A stretch of DNA of 64,000 bases from Miniphocaeibacter halophilus (GTDB lineage Bacteria > Bacillota > Clostridia > Tissierellales > Peptoniphilaceae): NCBI RefSeq assembly GCF_016458825.1, contig NZ_CP066744.1, forward strand, positions 777,868-841,867. Direction: 5' to 3'. Under the pieces are notes generated by a model. It was not told the origin of the DNA. It was given only the letters and a program-made list of their open reading frames with translations, and did no database searches. Shown here piece by piece: positions 45,950-55,716 of the stretch; position 1 is the first letter of the stretch, and the number at the start of each line of letters is the position of its first letter. The translations under genes were made by a program, and so were the position numbers.

Positions 45950-47186
45950 TTCTTTTTAAATCAAATATTTTTATTGCTAGTAAAATAAATGCTACAGATA
46001 TAACTGTGTAAATAACTCTATTTGTATAAACCGATCCTATATTGTTAAAATAAAACTCCGTATTTCCAATAGTACTATGGCGTAATATTAATGGCCAACC
46101 ATATCCACCATAAAGATTATTACTATTTCCGAATATAAATACTATCCATAATACCAACATTCCAACTATTCCCACAGGGTAATTAGTCAATATTGTAATT
46201 AATGTTCCAAAGGCTAAAACAAATAATAGATTTGGTAAAATCCAAAGTAAAATATATTTATAAAAGGTAAATATATCTACATTGTCCACTCCATAAACAG
46301 AAATTACCTTAACATTATATATAGTCGCTAATATAAAAATTGCAAGGGTAAAAACAATAAACATGGCTAAAATCCTAGTTAATACTAACTTACTACTTCC
46401 TACAGACTTTGAATTTACTATTTCCAATGCGCCTGATGTCTTGTCTTGGTACCACATATAAACTGCTAAAAGTATTGGAGCAAAGGATATGATTATTCCT
46501 AGATAATCACAAAAAAGTCTAGCGTAGGCTCCTGTAAATTTGTCTTTATTCTTGATTATATTATAGTCTTCAACTGCATCTTCATAATCCATTGGAGCAT
46601 CACCATATTTCGAAATAATTTTCTTTTCACTGTAATAGCTTCCTCCCCCTAACAAGTCATCAACTGAACTCATTATTTTTAGAAATTCCTTTTTTCCGGT
46701 AGTAGAATAGTTTAAACTTTTATAAAATTCTGATTCTGTTGATGAATTTTTTACTTCTTCTAGAGATTTACCCGTTAATTTCGACAAATACTTCGCCATT
46801 TGTTCCTGCTCACCATTTGAAAGTTGTATCTCTTTAAGAAAGCCAAAAGGATAGGTAGCATAACTGTTTTCATTAAATTCATATATTAATCTTTCTACTG
46901 AATTTTCTTGAACTACGCTTATATCATCTGTTTTTTTACTTCCATATCCCGCTTCTTCATATATTATAGAATTTTCATATACTAAAATCTCTTCTCCATC
47001 CATTACTTCCTTTTTAGCCTTCCTTACCATTTCTTCATGTCTTTTCTTTGCTAAGGCAGGATCTTCATCATATATATCATCATTTATGTCCATTTGAATA
47101 AAAGTAAAGCCAAAAATTATAGCAAGGGAAATATAGAATATTGGGCTTTTAAAAATTCTTTTTATTTCAAAAAATAAGAGTTTCAT
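45894..47186 (-). CDS. ABC-2 type membrane subunit with large extracytoplasmic domain
   Basis: A 430-residue protein: one N-terminal helix, a region of about 190 mainly polar residues (DINDDIYDEDPALAKKRHEE onward) probably outside the membrane, and about six C-terminal helices (FAPILLAVYMWYQDKTSGALEI onward). This matches permeases of ABC-2 exporters. Its start overlaps the ATPase stop by one base, so the genes are coupled. Function in export or peptide sensing is inferred from the cluster. Confidence 0.8.
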   Translation of the reverse strand: MKLLFFEIKRIFKSPIFYISLAIIFGFTFIQMDINDDIYDEDPALAKKRHEEMVRKAKKEVMDGEEILVYENSIIYEEAGYGSKKTDDISVVQENSVERLIYEFNENSYATYPFGFLKEIQLSNGEQEQMAKYLSKLTGKSLEEVKNSSTESEFYKSLNYSTTGKKEFLKIMSSVDDLLGGGSYYSEKKIISKYGDAPMDYEDAVEDYNIIKNKDKFTGAYARLFCDYLGIIISFAPILLAVYMWYQDKTSGALEIVNSKSVGSSKLVLTRILAMFIVFTLAIFILATIYNVKVISVYGVDNVDIFTFYKYILLWILPNLLFVLAFGTLITILTNYPVGIVGMLVLWIVFIFGNSNNLYGGYGWPLILRHSTIGNTEFYFNNIGSVYTNRVIYTVISVAFILLAIKIFDLKRNGGMVKIERIGNNRKKRA

Positions 47187-48064
47187 TATTTCACCCCTGA
47201 CACATCATAAAGTACATTTAAATAACCGTCTTCAATACTTGGTTCTACCGGTGTAAAAGAACTTACAGGACTACCCTTATATAGGAATTTCATCTCTACA
47301 AACTCCCCATTATCCCTTTGAGATGTAATAATATATCTGTTTTTAAAGTCCTTAATATCCTCAAAAGCAATGTTGGTCTTATAAACAAAACCTCTAGCCA
47401 TGCCTTTTAAATCATCGACCTTCCCATTAAAAACAATTTTTCCCTCATTCATAATCGCAAGATTTTTAGATGTACTTTCAATATCTCCTGCAATGTGAGT
47501 AGACAATATTACAACCTTGTCCTCTGCTAAATCAGCCAATATGTTTCTAAATCTAATTCTTTCTTCAGGGTCAAGTCCTGCTGTAGGCTCATCTACAATT
47601 AAAACCTTTGGATTATGTATAATAGCCTGTCCTATACCAAGTCGACGTTTCATTCCACCTGAAAGGGATTTTACTTTTTTCTTTCTATCATTTTGTAAAT
47701 TTATTAAATCTAAAACATCTTCAACTCTTTTATTTAATAACTTTGATTTCATACCGGACAAAGTACCTAAATATTTTAAAGCTTCATCTACTTTCATATT
47801 TGGATACATGTTAAAATCCTGTGGAAGATAACCAATAATCTCCCTAATTTGTTTTCTATTGGAAATATCTATACCACATACTGATATTTCGCCGGATTTT
47901 TTCTCTAGTAAGCCGACTAAGGTCTTCATTAAAGTAGACTTACCGGCACCATTTCTTCCTAAAAGCCCAAACATTCCTTTATTTATATTTAAATCTATGC
48001 CATGTAGAACTTTCTTCCTACCATAGCCTGCATATAAATTATTTATTACTATGTTCTCATGCAT
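47186..48064 (-). CDS. ABC transporter ATP-binding protein
   Basis: A 292-residue ATPase. Walker A is GRNGAGKST, the signature LSGGMKRRLG, Walker B VLIVDEPTAG and the switch histidine STHIAG. The C-terminal extension is typical of ATPases paired with ABC-2 permeases. The ATG follows AAGGAGGGTG. It is downstream of a sensor kinase by about 50 bases and coupled to the permease gene. Confidence 0.93.
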   Translation of the reverse strand: MHENIVINNLYAGYGRKKVLHGIDLNINKGMFGLLGRNGAGKSTLMKTLVGLLEKKSGEISVCGIDISNRKQIREIIGYLPQDFNMYPNMKVDEALKYLGTLSGMKSKLLNKRVEDVLDLINLQNDRKKKVKSLSGGMKRRLGIGQAIIHNPKVLIVDEPTAGLDPEERIRFRNILADLAEDKVVILSTHIAGDIESTSKNLAIMNEGKIVFNGKVDDLKGMARGFVYKTNIAFEDIKDFKNRYIITSQRDNGEFVEMKFLYKGSPVSSFTPVEPSIEDGYLNVLYDVSGVK

Positions 48065-48111
48065 AAAAAAACACCCTCCTTATATCTTAAGAAGAGTGTA
48101 CTAAAGAATTT

Positions 48112-49221
48112 TCAATTATTTTCCAATTTTATTTTAAAAGAAACTTTCCCGCCATTTTTTGTGTTCTCTAATTTTAAATCACTATCGTAGTAGCTTAAAA
48201 TATTATTTGAAATGTTAAGCCCTAATCCCATATTGCCCTTGTTTGGATTTTCTGTAAAAAATTGTGTCTTTCCATTTAATAAAGCTTCATTACTAAAGCC
48301 ATTACCATCATCTAAAATCTCTACATAGATCATCTTGTTTTCTACCTTAAAATTAATTTCTATATTTTCCCTTGCAAATCTAATAGCATTATTAATAAGA
48401 TTGTGCATCACTTCAGAAATTAAAATATCGTCAAAATAACAAGTAATTTTCTCTTTAGGATAGTTCCATACTAACTTCTTTCTGGATTCCAAGGCAGAAT
48501 AATCCATAATTAAAATTTCTACAAATTCCCGTAATAATACATTTCTATTATTTACTTCTATAGTTTCAAGTTTTCTTAAACTTTCAAGTCTTTTTATATA
48601 ATTTTCTATTCTTTTTATATTTTTATTTGTAGAAAGAAGCAAACTTTCAAAGCTTTCCTTATCATTTTTATCTATTAATTCCATCATTTCTACATTTCCT
48701 TTAACAACTGCTAAAGGATTTTTAATATCATGACCGAAATCTGTAATTTTTTTATCAAAAGCATCTTTTTCCTTAATTAAGCTGATTTTATTATCATTTA
48801 AATCACCAATAAAATCACTTAATCTATCATATAAAATATCCAGTTCATTATAGTTTTCTTCCTTGTAAACTTCCCCTGTTAATTCATGTAAATCCAATAT
48901 AACATTATCTATTTTATCCTTATAAAACCTTCTAAAACCCAATAATGAAGAAATAATTATAGCTATTGAAACCACTATACTTCTGTGGTTTTTTAATATT
49001 TTATTCATTACTACTAATAACCTACTATTTTCTACTAATACATAGAATTCACTTGAATCATACCCTAGCAAAACCGCCTTTTCTATTTTCCCAAGCACCA
49101 CGCTTAATATGGAAAAAATAAAAATAATTAATGTAAGTCCAATAAAGATATACACTAAATTATAAATAAAGAAACTCGTTTTTAACTTGTATTTTTTAGT
49201 TATTTCGTCTAGCCAATCCAT
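48112..49221 (-). CDS. sensor histidine kinase
   Basis: A 369-residue membrane kinase. Helices at about 17-44 and 81-97 enclose only about 36 outside residues, so sensing may be in the membrane or through the ABC partner. The phosphorylated His164 lies in DFGHDIKNPLAVVKGN; the ATPase domain has NLINNAIRFA (N box), DDGNGFSNEAL (G1) and GNMGLGLNIS (G2). It overlaps the response regulator gene by 13 bases. Confidence 0.93.
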   Translation of the reverse strand: MDWLDEITKKYKLKTSFFIYNLVYIFIGLTLIIFIFSILSVVLGKIEKAVLLGYDSSEFYVLVENSRLLVVMNKILKNHRSIVVSIAIIISSLLGFRRFYKDKIDNVILDLHELTGEVYKEENYNELDILYDRLSDFIGDLNDNKISLIKEKDAFDKKITDFGHDIKNPLAVVKGNVEMMELIDKNDKESFESLLLSTNKNIKRIENYIKRLESLRKLETIEVNNRNVLLREFVEILIMDYSALESRKKLVWNYPKEKITCYFDDILISEVMHNLINNAIRFARENIEINFKVENKMIYVEILDDGNGFSNEALLNGKTQFFTENPNKGNMGLGLNISNNILSYYDSDLKLENTKNGGKVSFKIKLENN

Positions 49222-49868
49222 TTATATCCTATGCCCCAAACCGTGGAAATATATTCCTCTTCGGTGAATTTTTTTATTTTCATTCTTATTTTTCTAATAT
49301 GTTCTGCTATAACTGCAGAATCCCCAAAAGAATCATAGGACCAAAGACTGTCATAAATCCTATCCTTATCGAAAACCATATTGGGATTTAAAGAAAGTAA
49401 CTCAAGAATATCAAACTCGGTCTTAGTCATAACTATTTCTTCCCCATTATATTTAACAGTCCTTGCGCCATAGTCAATTTCTAAACTATCACTTCCCTCT
49501 AACTTCCTTTCCTCTCTTTGCAAATTGGTGTAGACCCTTGCATAGAGTTCATTAAGGGAAAATGGCTTAACAATATAGTCCTCTGCTCCCAGCATAAGCC
49601 CTTTAACCTTATCGGATTCCGAATTTCTCGCTGTTAAAAACAATATTGGGGCATTTGTTTTATTCCTTATGGATTTACAAACCTCAAAACCGTCAATTTC
49701 CGGCATATTTATATCCAATAAAATAATATCAGGCTCCTTGCTGATTAAGTCTAAAATATTTTCTCCGGAAGTGGAAGTAATAGTGTCAAAATTCTTTAAA
49801 GTAAAAAACCTGTCTAACATTTCCACCATTTCAATTTCATCATCTATAATTAAAATTTTCTTATTCAT
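49209..49868 (-). CDS. OmpR-family response regulator
   Basis: A 219-residue regulator with a receiver domain (phosphorylated Asp52 in LLDINMPEIDG, lysine in VKPF) and a C-terminal winged helix ending YISTVWGIGYKWIG. I chose the ATG at 49868 behind ATGGTGATT, giving MNKKILIIDDE; a longer frame to 49904 lacks a ribosome binding site. It is the first gene of the leftward cluster regulator-kinase-ATPase-permease-permease and probably controls that exporter. Confidence 0.94.
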   Translation of the reverse strand: MNKKILIIDDEIEMVEMLDRFFTLKNFDTITSTSGENILDLISKEPDIILLDINMPEIDGFEVCKSIRNKTNAPILFLTARNSESDKVKGLMLGAEDYIVKPFSLNELYARVYTNLQREERKLEGSDSLEIDYGARTVKYNGEEIVMTKTEFDILELLSLNPNMVFDKDRIYDSLWSYDSFGDSAVIAEHIRKIRMKIKKFTEEEYISTVWGIGYKWIG

Positions 49869-50048
49869 ATAATCACCATAATAAGTATATACTATAAATT
49901 TCAAGAATTTTCCAAGAAAATAGAAAAGTTCAATATAAATATTTCATTAAACTATAGTATTCTTTTAATATTTAATACAAAAATATTATATTAGTTTTTC
50001 ATAAAATAATTTGATAATATATATGTAATACATAAAAAGGAGAAATAC

Positions 50049-51059
50049 ATGAATATAATAGAAAAATCCATTTTTTCTAAAGTATTGGAAAAAGAACTTG
50101 CTTTAATCACTTTAGAAAATGAAAACTTATTTGTAACTTTATCTAATTATGGTGCTATGATTACAAGTATAATAGTTAAAGCAAAAAATATAGATATTCT
50201 TCTAGGATGCAACACAATTGACGAATACATAAATCAGGATAAATATTTTGGGGCAACTATTGGAAGATATGCCAACCGTATAGAAAATGCAACCTTTGAA
50301 CTGAACAATAAAATATATAATATTAGTCCAAATGAATCACCTAACCATTTACATGGGGGAACTAATGGATTTGACAAAAAGGCATGGAATTATGAAATAA
50401 TTGATGATTCAGTTATATTTAATTATTTAAGTGAAAATATGGAAGAAGGATACCCCGGAAATTTAGATACTAAGGTTAAATATACCTTAAATGATTCTAA
50501 TGAACTTCTAGTTGAATTTTATGCAAAATCCGATGCAGATACTATTGTTAACCTTACAAATCATTCATACTTTAATTTAAATGGAGAAAATAATAATAGT
50601 GTTAAAAATCATCTTGTAAAAATAAACTCTGATTTTATTACTGAAATAGATGAAAAAAATATACCTACAGGAAATTTAACCAATATACTTAATACCAACT
50701 TTGATTTTAAGGAAGAAAGAAGTATTGAGGACGCTTTAAATTTGTCAGAAACTATTATTTCCAAAGATTATGATCATAATTACGTCCTATTAGATAATAA
50801 GGAAGTTAAGGCAAGTATTTATTCCCCATCAACAAATATAAAACTTGAATTATCTACTAGTTATCCATGTATGCAGTTTTACACAGGCTCTTTCCTAAAC
50901 AACTTTAAAGGAAAAACAAGAAATTATAATAACTTTTCCTCTATTTGTATGGAACCACAATTTGCACCTAATTCTATAAATATACCAAAATTTAAACAAC
51001 CTATTTTAAGAAAAGAGGAAGAGTATTACGAGTTTATAAAATATAAATTCTCATTTTAA
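50049..51059 (+). CDS. galM: aldose 1-epimerase
   Basis: Mutarotase that interconverts alpha and beta anomers of galactose and other aldoses. The 336 residues show LSNYGAMITSI at the start, the substrate loop NHLHGGTNGFDKKAW, the catalytic histidine region NLTNHSYFNLNG and the C-terminal catalytic Glu in CMEPQFAPN. The ATG follows AAGGAGA. No galactose operon genes are adjacent; it stands alone with its own terminator. Confidence 0.92.
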   Translation: MNIIEKSIFSKVLEKELALITLENENLFVTLSNYGAMITSIIVKAKNIDILLGCNTIDEYINQDKYFGATIGRYANRIENATFELNNKIYNISPNESPNHLHGGTNGFDKKAWNYEIIDDSVIFNYLSENMEEGYPGNLDTKVKYTLNDSNELLVEFYAKSDADTIVNLTNHSYFNLNGENNNSVKNHLVKINSDFITEIDEKNIPTGNLTNILNTNFDFKEERSIEDALNLSETIISKDYDHNYVLLDNKEVKASIYSPSTNIKLELSTSYPCMQFYTGSFLNNFKGKTRNYNNFSSICMEPQFAPNSINIPKFKQPILRKEEEYYEFIKYKFSF

Positions 51060-51080
51060 AAGCAAGCCAACGGCTTGCTT
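51060..51080. terminator. terminator between galM and proC
   Basis: Perfect 9-bp stem AAGCAAGCC / GGCTTGCTT with loop AAC, placed between the convergent galM and proC genes; a T-rich stretch follows on the right. Confidence 0.8.
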
Positions 51081-51081
51081 T

Positions 51082-51885
51082 CTATTTTTCTTCATTCATT
51101 TCCTTAAATCTATCTACTGTTTTTCCTATGCCTTTTATTATGCTACTTCTAAATCCATTATTTTCCAGTTCTATAACTCCTGCAATAGTTGTTCCTCCTG
51201 GTGAACAGACATTGTCTTTAAGTTCTCCCGGATGCCTGCTTGTTTCAAGAACCATTTTCGCTGCTCCCTCTACGGTTTTTGCAGCTAATTTATAGGAGTC
51301 CTTTCTGGATATTCCCTCTTTTACTCCAGCATCTGCCATAGCTTCTATTAGCATATAGATATAGGCAGGTCCTGAACCGCTAATTGCTGAAAGTCCACCC
51401 ATTAATTCTTCTTTTATTATTACAGTTTCACCAAAACTATTTGTAAAGTTTATAATATCCTCTTTGTCGGAATCGGTCATATTATCTGAAAAACATAGTC
51501 CTGTTATTCCTGCATTAACCATTGCCGGTGTGTTTGGCATAGCTCTTGCAACTTTAATATTTTTGCCAAATAAATTCTGAATTTCTTTTATTGAAAAACT
51601 TGGAGTTATATTCATAATTATAGTATTTTCTGAAACGCTGTCTTTAATTTCCCCTATTATTTCAGCGTAGATATTTGGTTTTACTGCTAATACTATTACT
51701 TTAGATTTTTCTGCTACTTCTATGTTATCTTTTGCACTGGTCACTTTATATTTTTCAACTATTTCTTCCGGATTTTTGTTTTTTCTAAAAATAACTTCTG
51801 TGTTTTTTACATATTTATTTTTTAAGGCTCCAAAAAGCATGGCTTTTCCCATATTGCCTAATCCAATAAAACCTAATTTAAACAT
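51082..51885 (-). CDS. proC: pyrroline-5-carboxylate reductase
   Basis: NAD(P)H enzyme making proline from pyrroline-5-carboxylate. The 267 residues have the Rossmann motif GFIGLGNMGKAM, VARAMPNTPAMVNAG and the conserved SAISGSGPAYIYMLIEA, ending with the GGTTIAG substrate loop. It is 13 bases after the hydrogenase stop, making it the third gene of a ferredoxin-hydrogenase-proC operon. That could link proline formation with redox balance, by inference from order alone. Confidence 0.94.
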   Translation of the reverse strand: MFKLGFIGLGNMGKAMLFGALKNKYVKNTEVIFRKNKNPEEIVEKYKVTSAKDNIEVAEKSKVIVLAVKPNIYAEIIGEIKDSVSENTIIMNITPSFSIKEIQNLFGKNIKVARAMPNTPAMVNAGITGLCFSDNMTDSDKEDIINFTNSFGETVIIKEELMGGLSAISGSGPAYIYMLIEAMADAGVKEGISRKDSYKLAAKTVEGAAKMVLETSRHPGELKDNVCSPGGTTIAGVIELENNGFRSSIIKGIGKTVDRFKEMNEEK

Positions 51886-51898
51886 TTTACCACCTTAT

Positions 51899-53392
51899 TT
51901 ATTCAAAATCCAAGTTCATATTGTCCAATGGTAATTTAGATTTTGATTCTTTCATAAATTTCGCCAATTCACGTCTAACCCTTTGTGGTGAAGCTATTGT
52001 TCCTGCTCCTCCTATACATCCATTAGGACAAGCCATCCCCTCTAGTAAACAGCCTTTATATTTTCCGGCTTTTGCAATTTTTAACATCTTTATACAATCT
52101 TCTAAGGTTTCAGCATTTACTATTTCCACATTTTTACTAGGGTTTAGTTCATGTATTGTATCTTTTACTGCTTGTGCTACTCCTCCGGCTTGAGCATAGC
52201 CCCTTCCTGAAGAAGATGCATCATCTATTATACCATCAACTTCTATTTCTGATAATTCTATACCCTTTCCTACAAACATACCCATTAATTCTTCAAAGGT
52301 TATTACAAAATCTATATGTTTTTTTACTTTTTCTGTTAGTCCTTCCAGCTTTTTAGAAATACATGGCCCTATAAAAACCACTAAGGCTTCCGGATCTTTT
52401 TCCTTTATATACCTGCCTGTATATGTCATTGGTGTCGATGAGTCAGATATTTGACCAATTAATTCCGGAAACTCATTTTTTACCATTAAATACCATGAAT
52501 GGCAGCAGCTTGTTCCCATAAATTCTATTTCTTCCGGAACTCTTTCTATATATTCTAAAGCCTCTTCCATTGTTGTAAAGTCAGCTCCAAGACCTACTTC
52601 CATTACATCTTTAAAGCCTAATCTTTTTATTCCTTCTTTTATTTGAATTGGTGAAGCTAAAGCACCAAATTGTCCAATAAATGAAGGAGCTACTTCTGCG
52701 TAGACATTTTTACCGGATTTTATTGCTTTAATTATTTGGTAAATCTGAGATTTGTCCGATATTGCACCAAATGGACACTCTGTAATACATCTACCACATG
52801 CTACACATTTATCCTGATTTATAGATGCCCTTCCTAAATAATCCGTTTCTATTGCCTTTACACCACATACAGATGCACATGGTCTATCGTACATAATTAT
52901 TGCATTATAAGGACAGGCTTCTTTACATTTCCCACATTTTATACATTTTTCTTCATCTATTACAGCTTGATTTTTCTCTATTGTAATAGCATTTTTAGGA
53001 CAAACATGAGAACATGGATGGGCTAAACATCTTCTGCAGTTATTTGTTACATAGTATGTTTTAGTTGGACAGGATTCACAAGCAAAAGGTATAACATTGA
53101 TTAAGGGTTCTTCAAAAATTCTATGGTCTACATCTACACTTTCTATTCCATCTGTTATTGCCCCTAGATCTGAAGCTTGCCTTAATTTTAATCCTAATCC
53201 CAGTCTTAAACGCTCACTTACAATGGCTCTTTCTAAAAAAATACTATCTCTGTAGTTTGCAACTTCTCCCGGCAATATTCTATATACTGCTTTTCCAAGT
53301 TCTTCTAAAGGAGTGTCACTATAAGCCATTTTAGCTATTTCAGAAAAGACCTTAAGTCTTATATTATTAATATCAAAATAGGTTTCTTTCAT
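51899..53392 (-). CDS. monomeric [FeFe] hydrogenase
   Basis: Cytoplasmic iron-only hydrogenase. The 497 residues start with a family-specific N-terminal region, then ferredoxin-type cluster motifs (CRRCLAHPCSHVCPKNA, CIKCGKCKEACPYNA, CVACGRCITECPFGA), then the H-cluster domain: L1 TSCCHSW, L2 GPCISKKLE, L3 EGMACPNGCIGGAGT. All H-cluster cysteines are present; the usual proline of L1 is replaced by histidine. It begins two bases after the stop of a small [2Fe-2S] protein. Whether it makes or uses hydrogen, or senses it, is not decided by sequence. Maturases HydEFG are not in the window. Confidence 0.9.
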   Translation of the reverse strand: MKETYFDINNIRLKVFSEIAKMAYSDTPLEELGKAVYRILPGEVANYRDSIFLERAIVSERLRLGLGLKLRQASDLGAITDGIESVDVDHRIFEEPLINVIPFACESCPTKTYYVTNNCRRCLAHPCSHVCPKNAITIEKNQAVIDEEKCIKCGKCKEACPYNAIIMYDRPCASVCGVKAIETDYLGRASINQDKCVACGRCITECPFGAISDKSQIYQIIKAIKSGKNVYAEVAPSFIGQFGALASPIQIKEGIKRLGFKDVMEVGLGADFTTMEEALEYIERVPEEIEFMGTSCCHSWYLMVKNEFPELIGQISDSSTPMTYTGRYIKEKDPEALVVFIGPCISKKLEGLTEKVKKHIDFVITFEELMGMFVGKGIELSEIEVDGIIDDASSSGRGYAQAGGVAQAVKDTIHELNPSKNVEIVNAETLEDCIKMLKIAKAGKYKGCLLEGMACPNGCIGGAGTIASPQRVRRELAKFMKESKSKLPLDNMNLDFE

Positions 53393-53396
53393 CTTC

Positions 53397-53681
53397 TTAC
53401 ATTAATCCTTTAAAATCATATACTTTAAATATTTCTTCTAAAATTTTATCATTATTGGCATTTTCAATAATTTCTCCATTTATGTAAACAACAGGTGATG
53501 CATCGTAAGCACCTTTACAATTTCTTCTGCATTTTATTGGGATAACTTCTATTTCTTCTATTTCTACTTCTGCTTCTTCTGCTCTTTCTCTCATATTTTC
53601 TGCCCAATCTTCAAAATAATCTAAGATATTCATTGCACTCATCATTGTACAAGATGAGCCTACACATATTTCTATTTTCAT
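53397..53681 (-). CDS. thioredoxin-like [2Fe-2S] ferredoxin (NuoE-type domain)
   Basis: A 94-residue protein with the cluster cysteines Cys6, Cys11, Cys51 and Cys55 in the pattern of NuoE/HydA-partner thioredoxin-like ferredoxins (CVGSSC and CRRNC). It precedes the hydrogenase gene with almost no gap and probably exchanges electrons with it. The middle is a Glu-rich helix. Confidence 0.88.
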   Translation of the reverse strand: MKIEICVGSSCTMMSAMNILDYFEDWAENMRERAEEAEVEIEEIEVIPIKCRRNCKGAYDASPVVYINGEIIENANNDKILEEIFKVYDFKGLM

Positions 53682-53795
53682 AACTCCCCCTAATAGTTAA
53701 TTTTTTAATATATTATTGTATTTAAGTATATCATAGCCAATATATAATTTACAAAACACAAAATACAGGATTTATATTTTGTATTTTGTCTTAAC

Positions 53796-55577
53796 CTATA
53801 TACTATCTACTAAACTTTCAATGTACTTAATTGCATTTCTTAAAGGTTTCTCTGTAGTAATATCCACTCCTGCTTTTTTTGCCAATTCTATACTATTTAA
53901 TGTGCCTCCGGATTTTAATACTTCAATCCATTTTTCAGCTATTTCTTCTCCCTTTTCTTCAATTAATCTACTTACTTCCGTTCCTATAGTAAGACCTGCA
54001 GAATAGGTATAGGAATAAAGTCCACTATAATAGTGAGGTTGCCTCATCCAAGTTAGTTCTGCACCTTTTGTAATTTCAACATCAGGTCCCCAAAATTCCT
54101 CTAAGACCTTTCTATAAATTGCTGATAAATCATCTGCACTAAAGGATTTTCCCTCATCTATTAGCCTGTATACCTCTCTTTGATAGGCTGCTTCCAGTAA
54201 ATGTGTAACAAAGTTATGATAATAGGTTCTGGAAATTATTTGAGACCTTAAATATTTCTTCTCCTCTTCATCTCTAGCATTATTTACTAAATATCGCCCC
54301 ATTATTAACTCATTTGTCGTAGATGGAGCTTCAATAAAATACATGGATACATCTGTATTTAAGATATTTTGATACTTATTTGTTAAATTAAAATGACCTG
54401 CATGACCTAATTCATGGGCAAGTACCATTGCTTCTGTCATTTTACCAGTCCATGAAATCAATATAAAAGAATTTTTACCATAGGGACTAGCACAAAATGC
54501 TCCTGTAGATTTTCCATAGTTATTAACATAGTCAATCCATCTATTATTAAAAGCATCTTTTAAAATGTTTTTATATTCATTTCCTAAAACAGATAGGCCA
54601 TCTTCAACTAGCTTCCTAGCATCTTCAACAGAAATAACCTTATCAAAAGCTTTATTAGTGTCAATTTTTAGATCCATATAGGTGACCTTATCTAACTTGT
54701 TTCTTTCTCCAATGATTTTCGCATATTTTCTCATTACCGGAGCTAACTCTTTCATTATTATGTCTATTTGCCTATTATATAATTCCTCTGAAACTCTTTG
54801 TTTATGTAAAAGATACTCTGTTGTAGAGTTAAATCCTCTAATTTCAGCTATTGCCTTATCTTTTTGACAATGGGCTAAATAAGTTGCAGCTGTAGAATTT
54901 TTGTATTTTTCTAAAGTTTCAGAAAAAACTTTAAAAGCTTGTCTTCTTATTTCAATATTATTATGATTTTCATACATACCTTCAAAGAGGTTATAGCTTA
55001 GTTCGTACCCTTTTCCATTAACATAAAAGTTAGGAAATTCAATATCCTGTAATTTTATAGAATTATAAATTCCAGAAAATGAATTTAAGCTTCCGTTTAA
55101 TTTTTTTAGTGTTTTCTCTGTTTCCACTGATTTTAGATATGGCTTTTCTTCAATTAATCTTTTTATATACGATGAATATTCCTTGTTTTTGGCTGCTTCT
55201 TCTAAAATTTCTACATCATTACTTAAAATTTCAACTTCTAAAAAACCAATTTCAGTCATAATATCATCATAAATCTCAGTGGCTTTAATACTTTCCTTAT
55301 AATTTTTCATATTTCCATAATCTACAGAAAGAGAAAGACTTGCATAAGATGTAATTAAGTCTAATTTTTCTAGTATAACTGAATAATCTTTTAAAGAATT
55401 TATAATTACTTCTACACTACTTAATTTCCCCTGATAATTTTTAACAAATTCTTCTACTAATTCCTTCAAAGCTCTAATATCTTTTTCATATTCAGCTTCA
55501 TTTTTGTATATTAAGGAAAGGTCCCATGTATATTTTTTATTAACTTCCTCTCTATTTACTAAATTTAATATGTCCAT
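53796..55577 (-). CDS. pepF: oligoendopeptidase F
   Basis: M3B zinc metallopeptidase that cuts cytoplasmic oligopeptides. The 593 residues carry the zinc site HELGHAGHF near residue 387 and the downstream EAPSTTNELIMGRYL glutamate motif; the N-terminal half is helical. The ATG follows GGAGGAAAT. It fits peptide-fed growth together with the AmpS aminopeptidase gene divergent from it. Confidence 0.94.
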   Translation of the reverse strand: MDILNLVNREEVNKKYTWDLSLIYKNEAEYEKDIRALKELVEEFVKNYQGKLSSVEVIINSLKDYSVILEKLDLITSYASLSLSVDYGNMKNYKESIKATEIYDDIMTEIGFLEVEILSNDVEILEEAAKNKEYSSYIKRLIEEKPYLKSVETEKTLKKLNGSLNSFSGIYNSIKLQDIEFPNFYVNGKGYELSYNLFEGMYENHNNIEIRRQAFKVFSETLEKYKNSTAATYLAHCQKDKAIAEIRGFNSTTEYLLHKQRVSEELYNRQIDIIMKELAPVMRKYAKIIGERNKLDKVTYMDLKIDTNKAFDKVISVEDARKLVEDGLSVLGNEYKNILKDAFNNRWIDYVNNYGKSTGAFCASPYGKNSFILISWTGKMTEAMVLAHELGHAGHFNLTNKYQNILNTDVSMYFIEAPSTTNELIMGRYLVNNARDEEEKKYLRSQIISRTYYHNFVTHLLEAAYQREVYRLIDEGKSFSADDLSAIYRKVLEEFWGPDVEITKGAELTWMRQPHYYSGLYSYTYSAGLTIGTEVSRLIEEKGEEIAEKWIEVLKSGGTLNSIELAKKAGVDITTEKPLRNAIKYIESLVDSI

Positions 55578-55716
55578 AATTTCCTCCTAACTTAATAGTT
55601 ATACTTTTTCTCTTAAATTATATAATGTTTTAAGATGATTGTATATTTTTTATCTATTATTGGGTTTTTTTGAAATATTTATCTATTTTAATGTTATAAT
55701 CTTTTTGAGGTGAAAT

